Shown: positions 35,252 through 43,492 of the stretch, in pieces
Layout: each line of letters opens with the position of its first letter
Position numbering within the stretch: the stretch's first letter is position 1
Source: Microstegium vimineum
Taxonomy: Eukaryota; Streptophyta; Magnoliopsida; Poales; Poaceae
Direction of reading: 5' to 3'
NCBI GenBank assembly: GCA_022036555.1
Contig: CM039129.1
Span: 39,028,051 to 39,092,050, forward strand
DNA length: 64,000 bases
The notes under the pieces: model-generated
What the model saw: only the letters and a program-made list of their open reading frames with translations
What the model was told of the DNA's origin: nothing
Databases searched by the model: none
Position numbers and translations under genes: made by a program

Positions 35252-36193
35252 TCATGGGGCCTCCGCCCTCGGCTCCTCCGCCAAGACCTCCTCGGCCGGC
35301 ACGACGTCGACGACAGCTTCTGCGGCGTCAGAAAGCCGCTCCATGAGATGGACATACTGGTCGACGCTCCGCACGTGTGGGAACCCGGCGGCATCCACCA
35401 TGTCAGTCCCAGAACGGACCTCGGCCATGGTGAACGCGACCCTAGCCCCGCGGAAGATGGCACGCGCGACGACATTACGGACACGCGCAGGAGCAGCTTG
35501 AAGACGCTCGACCATGGTGCTCCCTGGCGCACGAAGAAGGATGGTGACATCATTCATAGCAGAACGGAGCACCTGTAGCTCCTCCTCCAGCACTGCGAAA
35601 AGAAAACAATACGATGCATCACAAACAGGTCATAACAGGACATACTTAGAAAAAAGCGGCAAAACTCACCCACAACATGCCTGTCAGCCTCAGCCAGCTG
35701 ATCACGGAGATAGTAGCTCGCCTGAACGGACCCTAACAAGCTCTAGTGAAAACCTTCGAGCATCCGATAAAGCAGCTCCGTGTCCTAGACCCGGCGAAGG
35801 TTTTGCATTGGGCGACTGAGCAGTTCCTCGAGCAAACTCTGGAACCTGTGCGCGGGAGGCGCGGGCACAGGCCCTGGCGGTGCCGGGACTGCGGCCGGAC
35901 GAAGGACCCCTCCTGGACACGCATGGAACACCAGACAGGCCAGCATGAACACATCGGAAGGCGCCGCCCATACCTCGAAGCCACGAGGGAGGGATGCGTC
36001 AAGGGACGGATAAGGCCTCCTGATCAAAAGTGCAAAAAATCAGTCAGTACCCGAACAATAATGGGAAAAAGACACAAGGGGTGGCATGATACGAGTACCA
36101 TCCCGCCTTGGTCATCCGGCGACGAAGGCTACGAGGATCGGACGCGCTTCCCCCGACGAAATCACCCTCCATGGGGCGTTTACCACGGTCCAT
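35252..36193 (-). pseudogene. Antisense cargo gene 2 of element A: three-exon unknown protein
   Basis: Exon 1 runs from Met 36193 (MDRGKRPMEGDFVGG) to 36099. Intron 1 is 36020-36098 (GGATG|GTACTC ... GATCAG|GAGG). Exon 2 starts RPYPSLDASLPRGFEVWAAP and ends at donor TGTGG|GTGAGT near 35670. Exon 3 starts after TTCGCAG near 35592 and ends at 35252 (VLAEEPRAEAP). The frame is kept across both introns. Exon 2 carries two TAG codons, each at a place where CAG would be natural. The protein is Pro- and Ala-rich with a predicted helical C-terminus (EEELQVLRSAMNDV; YVHLMERLSDAAEAV). I do not recognise a family. A TATA-like box lies about 100 bases upstream of the start. Confidence 0.6.
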
Positions 36194-36287
36194 AGCTCGA
36201 CAAGCAACAACCCAAGCAGGAGAAAGCTTAAACGAAGAGTGGAAACGAAGAAGCAAGATGGAACGAACCTGTTCACTTGTCGCACCG

Positions 36288-36297
36288 CTTTAAATAG
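36288..36297 (-). promoter_or_regulatory. TATA-like box of antisense cargo gene 2
   Basis: Minus-strand CTATTTAAAG about 100 bases upstream of the start codon at 36193. Confidence 0.4.
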
Positions 36298-37128
36298 GCC
36301 AAGGAACGGGGTCAGCAAAACCAGGATCACTCCGTATCAGGTCGGGGCCCACCATTCCCATCTTCAACTTGCAGGGATGGTCAGAGAAGTGCGAGGAGTG
36401 ATGTGACAAGTCTTGTCATGGCGAGTCGGCCGATACGTTGCGCACTGAGTAGCGTGACACGCGGAACACCGACAAATGCCACAAGGCTAGGGTGCGGCGT
36501 GAGTCGCCCTAACCCTGAGACCTGTCGCGACTGCGTCCCGGTCGCTGACAGAGCACCACCGTGGCTCCAACCTGGGTTCAGGCACAAAACTGATCCGTAT
36601 GGCCCGACCAAACGACATCAGCGCACGCCTGGGGGCTACACGCCACAGAAAATCACCGTACGTAGAGAGCTCGTTAATGGGTGCGTGGGGGGACGCGACG
36701 CCCACTCCGTTACATCTAATCACGACAGGCGAGCCGGGGCGTTGACAGCAGGGAAGTACAATACGTGGCAACAAACAAGAGGCAGACAAGTTTCGAGGCG
36801 CACGGCATCATGACTAAACAGTGCCATCAGCGGCAGTAGCAGATTGTTAGGATGAAAACTAGAATCGATCCAGCTCAGTCCGCACACGCCATCAGAAGAT
36901 TGTGATGCCAAACAATCAAAGCGTATCCCCGCCTACGACCGGAACATCAAGATAAAAATGACGAATCAAAGCCTACGCAAGAGTCACACTCTCATCCAGG
37001 CTCGGGGCTACACCCGACGGGTGTGCTCGCGCGCACCCTCTCGGCGAAGGATAAAAACAAATATCTCAACAAAGTATATAAAGCCTCAGCAAGATAATCA
37101 GGAACTCTTCCTAAGGCTTGGGGGCTAC

Positions 37129-38298
37129 TGTCGGATACCTAATTTAACGGTAAACTTTTAAAAACTAAAGATCTATCATTAATCATCTGAGAAAGGATGA
37201 GAGGCCCATCAAGGCCAAGTCGTCGCAGGCCCATGAAGGGAGAGGCGCGGGACTCGCAACCCAGCCGGCCCAGGCAAGCAGACGTGCCCCAGGCAGACGT
37301 GCCTCCGTCTTGCCCGACACAGAAAGCGAGGCAGCTCAGCAATCCACAGAAGACGTGGAGGACGTCGGAGGTAGAGGAATGACCCATTTACCCCTGCCCA
37401 GAAGGAAGCAGCCGCCAACCCTTAGCCACTAATGGTGCATCCTCCACGAGATAAGAACGAAGGTACAGAACCGCGAAGAATCGTACACCCCGTATAATCC
37501 GGTGCTCAGGATAACGCGTTGGCCCCTGCCCGAACGAGACATGTCGAGTTCCCCAATCAGGACGAGACGGAGCAGGATTCAGGGACAGATAGGCATCATG
37601 CCTCTCGCAGAAGCGGAGTCAGTCTTACACGCCCCCGGCCCCTACAGGAACTCTCCGAACAAGGGAACATCGGGTATAGGGGGCCCACGGAGTAACGGAG
37701 TCCATTGGCCAGGTATGAAGGAATCTGTCGTATACAAAAAGAATTGGCGGAAGGTACAACGGTGTACCTGCCAACGATACAACAGATGCCCATGCCTCTA
37801 TCTTACTACGGGCTCAACCGGACCCCCCCCCCCCCCGTATTCTCCGGCGGTGCAACGAAGGGTCGACACGACACCCTTCCTCCGACCAAGTACAAGGGCA
37901 ATAGGAATATAGTATTATAAGTGTCCAACATCCTTCTGGAGGAAGATAAGGATAAGGCAGAGCCTCCAAGATAGATCCATTTCGACGCATGCTTGTAACT
38001 CTCCTGAGCTCCTTGCGACTATAAAAGGAGAGCAAGGGGGGACGACACCAGACATCGAACCACACAGCTAGAACATAACACACTCATACACCATTGTATT
38101 CAGAGACCTGGGACTCATACTCCCTCTCTCGACCAGCTTGTAAACCCTCTCCAAGCAGAGATAAGGAACACGAGCAGCTACACACTGGACGTAGGGATTT
38201 CTTGCCCGAACCAGTATAAACCTCTTGTCTCTTTATCTCACCATTCGGAACCCGATACGCGTACAAATTTACTCATTGGTAGTTTCTAAACACCGACA
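37129..38298 (+). repeat. 3' LTR of element A
   Basis: Colinear with 7868-9032. Its TATA box is at 38019-38026. It has a longer poly-C run near 37825-37837 than the 5' copy. Confidence 0.92.
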
Positions 38299-38327
38299 CA
38301 TCCCGTCACGCGTAGGCGCTTAGACTG

Positions 38328-38578
38328 TCCGCACTCATCATCCTTTAAATTCATCATCTATCTATCCTAGTCATCAAGATTTTTTCCTCTATACATCTTT
38401 CTTCCATACCCATCATCCTCTATATTCCATACTATATACCAACTATTAACATTAGAGCTCACTTATCACTAAATATATTCATCTGAGATCTTGTCTTGAG
38501 GGATTTATTGAAACAAATTTAATGGTGTAAATGGAACTTAATTTGATTTTTTGGTTTGTGAGTTATAATATTTTTTAA
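38328..38578 (+). repeat. Right copy of the diverged intron repeat
   Basis: Partner of 7548-7798. The best-conserved part is tttattgaaacaaatttaat and, about 45 bases on, gagttataatattttt. Confidence 0.55.
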
Positions 38579-38722
38579 GTGATTAAAATAGTAGTGTGCG
38601 AAAACCGAGACGTATGCGCATGCGGTCCGTCCCTCGCGAGCGCTGGAAATCCGTTATTCCTGGCGTACCTGCACGTGTCCCTTGCAGGTACAGTATGGCG
38701 CTACGAGAATTTTTACGGTACA

Positions 38723-38813
38723 CTCCCTCTGTCTCTTAATGTCTGTCTCTAGAAAACCGTATTTCTCTCACAAACACGTTTCCCGGACGACACATATAAA
38801 GGGACGGAGAGAG
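38723..38813. mobile_element. Stowaway-like MITE in WAK intron 1
   Basis: About 91 bases, starting ctccctctgtctct and ending agggacggagagag (inverted ends), with TA on both sides within two bases. Confidence 0.65.
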
Positions 38814-39017
38814 TAATCTCCTTCAGTACTCCTTTACCATTCTGCGGCGCAGACAGCCTTACGCTAGGAATAGATGACCGGAGAGCCTAGCGTGGCAATA
38901 TAGCGTATCCGCTGCAGCTATTTTCATATGGTAAACACACCTCTAGTACGAGAAGGCATCCGCAGTGCAGATAGCCTAACAAACATGTGTGACTGTGTAG
39001 CGCCTTTCATTTAAACT

Positions 39018-39415
39018 TATCAGTTCAGCTTATCAGTCATCAAACAATATTTTTTTCTCACAACAAAACATCATCAGCCAAATGACCAGCCGAACATATG
39101 CACATCAATCGATGCAATACACTTGCCGCTTCTCTTAACTATAGCAATGGTTGATGGACAATATAGTCATTATACAACATAGTTTAATTATTATGTCTAA
39201 ATCCAAATGGACATATTAATTTGTGAAATCAGAGGGATCAGTTAGCTAGCAATCATTGAATGGAAGAGATTCGTACCTACAAGCTGCTACAGTGATGTGA
39301 GTCTGTTCGGCTGGTGAAAAAATCAGTTGATTAAATAGTGTTATGTGAGAGAGAATAATTTGATTGAATAGTGTTTTGTAAAAAGGAATAAGACGAAATA
39401 AGCTAAGAGTAGTTC
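39018..39415. repeat. Two inverted halves of a GTTCGGCTGG-type repeat in WAK intron 1
   Basis: The left part ends ccaaatgaccagccgaaca near 39098. The right part begins tctgttcggctggtgaaaaa near 39301. The ends are inverted copies of CCAGCCGAAC, as in a common grass DNA-transposon-like repeat, with about 200 bases of unrelated AT-rich DNA between. Confidence 0.45.
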
Positions 39416-39658
39416 AAGTCTAAAACTAGTAGTACTACGATTTTACCAGAAAAATTATCAAAACTAAATATGTTGCAAGATATAGTGACCTAGAGTTGCT
39501 GAATTCGTGAAATGTTTATATGTCGTGGAAATAACATAGTTCCAATATTATGTAAACTTTTTTTTAAAAGACGGCAAAAGTTTTGCCGCAGTTTTATTAG
39601 ATAGAAATATAATATAAACTTTTACTCAATACTTTATGTGTCACTTCTAACATTGCAG

Positions 39659-39850
39659 ATGTTAACGAATGTTATGTCGACGATCCTTGCTCTGTGAAGG
39701 GAACTTGCAAGAATACTCCAGGTGGATTTGAGTGTAATTGTCCTCCACATCTCCCCAAAGGCAATGCTTACTATGGCACATGTGAGGAAGACCAATCGAC
39801 CCCCCCTAAAGTCACAATTCCAATAGGTCCTAAAGTCACAATTCCAATAG
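39659..39850 (+). CDS. WAK-like exon 2: calcium-binding EGF module
   Basis: Preceded by a TTGCAG acceptor. Joined to exon 1 it reads DVNECYVDDPCSVKGTCKN, followed by the remaining EGF cysteines. The DxNEC start is the calcium-binding EGF signature. The exon ends in a duplicated PKVTIPIG and the donor AATAG|GTAAAC. It is the only coding sequence between the retrotransposon nest and the kinase exon. Confidence 0.88.
39803..39850 (+). repeat. 24-bp tandem duplication at the exon 2 donor
   Basis: Two copies of the 24-base block ending in acaattccaatag lie at 39803-39826 and 39827-39850. Each ends AATAG|GT, so a second possible donor lies exactly eight codons upstream of the main one. Confidence 0.8.
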
Positions 39851-40062
39851 GTAAACCAGTATCTTTTTCCTCTTTCAGTTCATTTAAATTTACATTTTGG
39901 AGAGCATGATTGAAAAATACTGTCATGGTGTCGACTTCGAGAAGCAAATGAATGACAGAGTTGTAAATAATTTACACAAAGTGCATACCGATTGTTGTTT
40001 CAGTCAATTGTTCTGACCATGGAGTAATTTCAAAACAGTATTTTGCAGCCTACTACTGACTC

Positions 40063-40388
40063 ATGGACAAAGTTTAGTTCATGTCACATAGAACATTTAG
40101 ATGATAACTAGGAAGACTAAACATGAGCTAATTATAAAACTAACTACACAGGCAGACTAATTAACAAGATGAAACTATTAAGTCTAATTAATCTATCATT
40201 AACAAATGTTTACTATAGCACAACATTGTCAAATCATGGACTAATTAGATTTAATAGATTCATCTCGTAAATTAGCCGCAATTTGTGTAATAGGTTTTGT
40301 AATTAGTCTATGTTTAATACTCCAAATTAGTGTCTAAATATCCAATGGGACAGGGCTAAAATTTAGACGTGAGGAAACAAACTGGACC
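40063..40388. mobile_element. MITE-like inverted-repeat element in WAK intron 2
   Basis: The left end (aaagtttagttcatgtcacatagaa, then catttagatgataac) pairs imperfectly with the right end read in reverse (aaattttagccctgtcccattgg, then atatttagacactaa). The centre has the typical atttaatagattcatctcg and aattagccgcaatttgtg blocks seen in a very common grass MITE family. Confidence 0.6.
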
Positions 40389-40425
40389 TTATAACTTACA
40401 AGTGACATACATGTATGTTCTGCAG

Positions 40426-41617
40426 GAATTTTTGCCTTCATTTTGGTTGGCCTACTACTTTTCCTTGGTAAAGAATGTATCCAGAACAAACGAAGAATAG
40501 CAAGGCAAGAACACATAACCAAAATGAATGAATGTTTTCAGCAGAACGGAGGACAACTGCTACTTGATATAATGAAGGTAGAGAGCAACATTTCATTTCA
40601 GTTGTATGGCCGAGAAGCAATTGAGTTGGCCACCAACAACTTCCACAGCAGCTCAATCATTGGAGAAGGTGGTCAAGGACTGTTTATATAGGGCAAAATC
40701 TTGATGAAAAAAATAATCCTGTTGCAATCAAGATCTGCAAGGAATATGATGAGAGTAGGAGAATGGAATTTGGTAAGGAGCTGCTTATACTCTCTCGAGT
40801 AAAACATGGAAACATTGTCCAGCTTCTAGGTTGCAGCTTGCATTTTGAAGCCCCAGTTCTGGTGTACGAATACGTACCAAATCAAACATTGCACTATCTA
40901 ATTCACAGGCAAGATGATGCATCCATCAGAACTCTCAAGATCCGTCTAAAAACTGCCAGTGAGATTGCATCAGCACTTGCATACCTACATACACTTGACC
41001 GCCCGGTTTTTCATGGAGATGTCAAGTCTGTCAACATTCTACTAAGCCATGACCTCTCAGCAAAAGTTTCTGACTTTGGATGCTCAATGATTAGGTCAGG
41101 AAATGAAACCGCCCAAGTAGTGAAGGGCACAATGGGCTACTTAGATCCAGAGTATCTGATGAATTTTGAGCTTACTGATAAGAGCGATGTTTACAGCTTC
41201 GGTGTTGTTCTTTTGGAGCTCCTAACGCGTAGGACGGCACTGTCCAAAACAAAGGAGAGCCTTGTATCTGTGTTCAAGGAAGCTGTGAAGGAGAAAAAGC
41301 TTTGGGATGATCTCATAGACAGGGAGATAGCCAACCAAGAAAACATGGAGGTAGTACTTCAGGTGGCTGCGGTGGCAAATCAATGCTTGGTCATTACCGG
41401 TGAACACAGGCCAACGATGAGCCAGATTGCGGAGGAGCTCCACCAATTGGCCGGTCCAATCCCACACAACTCTCGAGCATTTCAGGGTGTTATTAGCACG
41501 CACATGTTGCGGGGACAGTCATCGAACAATACATCGGATTACAGTGCTAGTGAAGAAACCACAATCTACTACAACCTTCAGAAGAAAGCCTCAATGAGCA
41601 TAGAGTCTGCAAGATGA
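40426..41617 (+). CDS. WAK-like exon 3: membrane helix and Ser/Thr kinase (frameshifted)
   Basis: After the TCTGCAG acceptor comes GIFAFILVGLLLFLGKE (membrane helix). Next is a basic juxtamembrane stretch ending in the NGGQLLL motif usual in WAKs, then the glycine loop IIGEGGQG. A one-base deletion near 40680 ends this frame at about 40689. The kinase continues in the next frame: VAIK lysine codon at 40730-40732, catalytic HGD at 41012-41020 (in place of HRD), VNILL, DFG at 41072-41080, GYLDPEYL and DVYSFGVVLLELLT. It ends at the TGA at 41615-41617. Apart from the frameshift all kinase landmarks are present, so the loss looks recent. Confidence 0.88.
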
Positions 41618-42917
41618 AAAAAAAACATCTATGCATGGATATTTGTTGCCGCGTATCAGTCATAGTAATTGACTTGTACCATGTCTTATGTAGATTCTGA
41701 TGATGTATTCTGCAGATACAACGATGAAAATAATGATAACTTTTAGTTTAATTTGTTGAAATGTGTTATGGCGATTGTTCTTTTTTTGGTGAGTTTTGTT
41801 TAACAAACATATAGATATGCACAAATGTAATGAAAAATAGAATGAAGTTTATGTGAGTTCCAACTAATTTTTCACATGCATGCATGTCATGTTTACTACT
41901 CCCTCCATCCTAAATTATAAGTCATTCTATAATCTTGAAAAGTCAAAATATCTTCAGTTTAACCAAATTTATACAATGATATAATAATGTTTAGGATAAC
42001 AACTAAGTATTAATAATTTTTTCATCAATTATATTTTTGTAGTATATTTATTTAATGTCATAAATTTTTATAATTTTATCAAATTTAAGATACTTTGATT
42101 CTCTAATATTCTTAAAATTACTTATAATTTGAAATTAAAAGTGTTCTTTTGATGGTGTCACACGGTATTTGTAAGTTTTGTCCAAATATACCGGTGAAAG
42201 GCAAGCCCGGCCCATGGCTCTTGTAGGGCCGGACTTGGACGTAGGAGCACGAGTCTGAAGTCTGAACAAATTCACCAACCCAAAATAGTTTTTCAAATCA
42301 GAGTACTTTTCAACTGGCACATGGTCCGGTTCGAAACCAGCTTAACCCTGCCAGCGAACGTTGCTAGACGGCCTGAAAAGTTCCTAGCCCATAACACAGA
42401 ACACGCACTCTGCTACGTGCGTTCGGGATATGCTTAAAAAAAACTAGAGAAAAAATAATGAGGAAAAACTAAAAAAAAAGTCACGTCTGCTATAGTATCT
42501 GGAACAGTACGCGGGAGTCTAAGGAGCCGACAATTGGTTAAAAAAAACAAAATTGCAAAAAGAAAAAAAGAAAAAAAGAAAAAAAAATATGCGGCTGTAC
42601 TGTATCCACGACGCGCGCACATGTGTTTTCCGCCGGGAAGCACTGGACAGTGCAGATGCTGTGTCACGATAGCTGTCTACTGTCCTCTGTCCACTCGGAT
42701 CCGACGTGGCTGTTTATTTTCTCCATTTTCCAAAGAAAAATTCCTACCTTTTCAAAATTTTGTAGACGAAAACGAAATAAAGCAAAGGAAGGACGCCATC
42801 ATCGAGCAAAGCTGGTCGGCAGGAAATTAAGAAAAAGTTTGAGCAAGCAATGCCGCTATCTTCTCCCTCTTCCTTTTTTGAGTAATTGTCAAGCGGGTGA
42901 AGAAAATATTTCAGCAC
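41618..42917. other. Intergenic region downstream of the WAK-like gene
   Basis: AT-rich, holding the Stowaway-like remnant at 41899-42137 and an A-rich run near 42538-42590. No gene supported. It ends at element D. Confidence 0.5.
41899..42137. mobile_element. Stowaway-like MITE remnant
   Basis: TA followed by CTCCCTCCATCCTAAATTAT, and a partial inverted match at the far side (acttataatttgaaat). The expected terminal GGAGGGAG is missing, so the element is truncated on the right. Confidence 0.5.
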
Positions 42918-43171
42918 TGTTGGAATATGATCCGAATTATAACGTGAGTCTTGTGGAGACGTCTGCAGGGTCCACGGTTTGGGTTATGTTTATTAGCGGA
43001 TTTGTTTCCGTATTGGACTACAGTCAGTCCGTCCTATAAATACATAGGGTTACCACAAATAACTCATATTCCCTGCGTTCTATAAACTCTGGCGCTCGTG
43101 GTTTTTCCCGCAAGGGTTTTTCACGTAAAATTTATGTCTCGTGTACGATCTTGTTTGATTATTCCCTAACA
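42918..43171 (+). repeat. 5' LTR of element D
   Basis: Relative to the 3' copy it lacks two short blocks (about 20-25 bases each) near 43047 and 43090. TATA-like cctataaataca near 43034. Confidence 0.9.
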
Positions 43172-43173
43172 AG

Positions 43174-43186
43174 TGGTATCTAGAGC
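43174..43186 (+). other. Primer-binding site of element D
   Basis: TGGTATCTAGAGC, two bases after the 5' LTR; one extra base against TGGTATCAGAGC. Confidence 0.8.
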
Positions 43187-43352
43187 CTGACATGAGATTG
43201 GATTGAAAAAAAAGTTAGGGTTTATTCCCTATTCAACCGCCGCCGGTGTCGTCGGGATCAATCTACTGATACTCGCGTTCCGTGTCATCGGCGATTCATT
43301 GTGCTTGCGCATCGACGAATCCAAGGCGGAGTCTGTGGCGAGTTCGACTTAG

Positions 43353-43492
43353 GGCATGTACAACAGAGAGACAGCTGTTGTCTATAAGTTTTTTGGAATT
43401 TACAACACAGACGGCTGAACAGACAGCTCATACAACCTACAGACAGTTGCTGTCTATTTAGCTGTCTATAAATCGTTTATTGCTTGTATATA
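43353..43492. other. Possible DNA-transposon end between D's leader and solo LTR G
   Basis: After tta the sequence gggcatgtacaacag begins, followed by several GACAGC/GCTGTC motifs in both orientations, like subterminal repeats of a TIR transposon. I found no matching inverted end to the right, so the call is weak. Confidence 0.25.

Larger units (their letters stand above)
7868..38298 (+). mobile_element. Element A: Ty3/gypsy Tat-lineage LTR retrotransposon (host of element B)
   Basis: LTRs of about 1.17 kb (7868-9032 and 37129-38298) start TGTCGGATAC and end in ACA. The target duplication is CATTC (7863-7867) against CATCC (38299-38303), one mismatch. Without the nested B copy the element is about 12.9 kb. 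Order is LTR, PBS, gag, protease, RT, RNase H, extra archaeal-type RNase H, integrase, antisense genes, PPT (GGCTTGGGGGCTAC), LTR. The second RNase H after RT/RH is the hallmark of the plant Tat lineage. Many stops and frameshifts make it non-autonomous now. It lies in WAK intron 1 in the same direction as the gene. Confidence 0.92.
6585..41617 (+). pseudogene. Wall-associated-kinase-like receptor gene, three exons, 32-kb first intron, frameshift in kinase
   Basis: Exons are 6585-7539, 39659-39850 and 40426-41617. All four splice sites obey GT/AG, and phase 1 is kept at both junctions: a split Asp codon opens the second EGF module (DVNEC), and a split Gly codon opens the membrane segment. Domain order is signal peptide, GUB_WAK cysteine-rich domain, EGF, calcium-binding-type EGF, transmembrane helix, Ser/Thr kinase. 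This is the classic WAK plan: a plasma-membrane kinase whose ectodomain contacts pectin or other wall components. Intron 1 is about 32 kb because of nested retrotransposons A, B and C. A missing base near 40680, in the glycine-rich loop, shifts the frame and gives a stop at once (TAG at about 40689), so the present reading encodes only a receptor without kinase. Sequencing error, or a truncated product that is still functional, cannot be excluded. Confidence 0.85.

Noticed and set aside
33376..36193. Antisense genes taken as ordinary host genes
   Set aside because: They lie between element A's integrase (after removing nested B) and its 3' LTR, in the place where Tat elements carry antisense ORFs.
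43353..43492. Full PIF/Harbinger-like element starting TTA-GGGCATGTACAA
   Set aside because: No matching inverted end found to the right of solo LTR G. Kept only as a weak possible transposon end.
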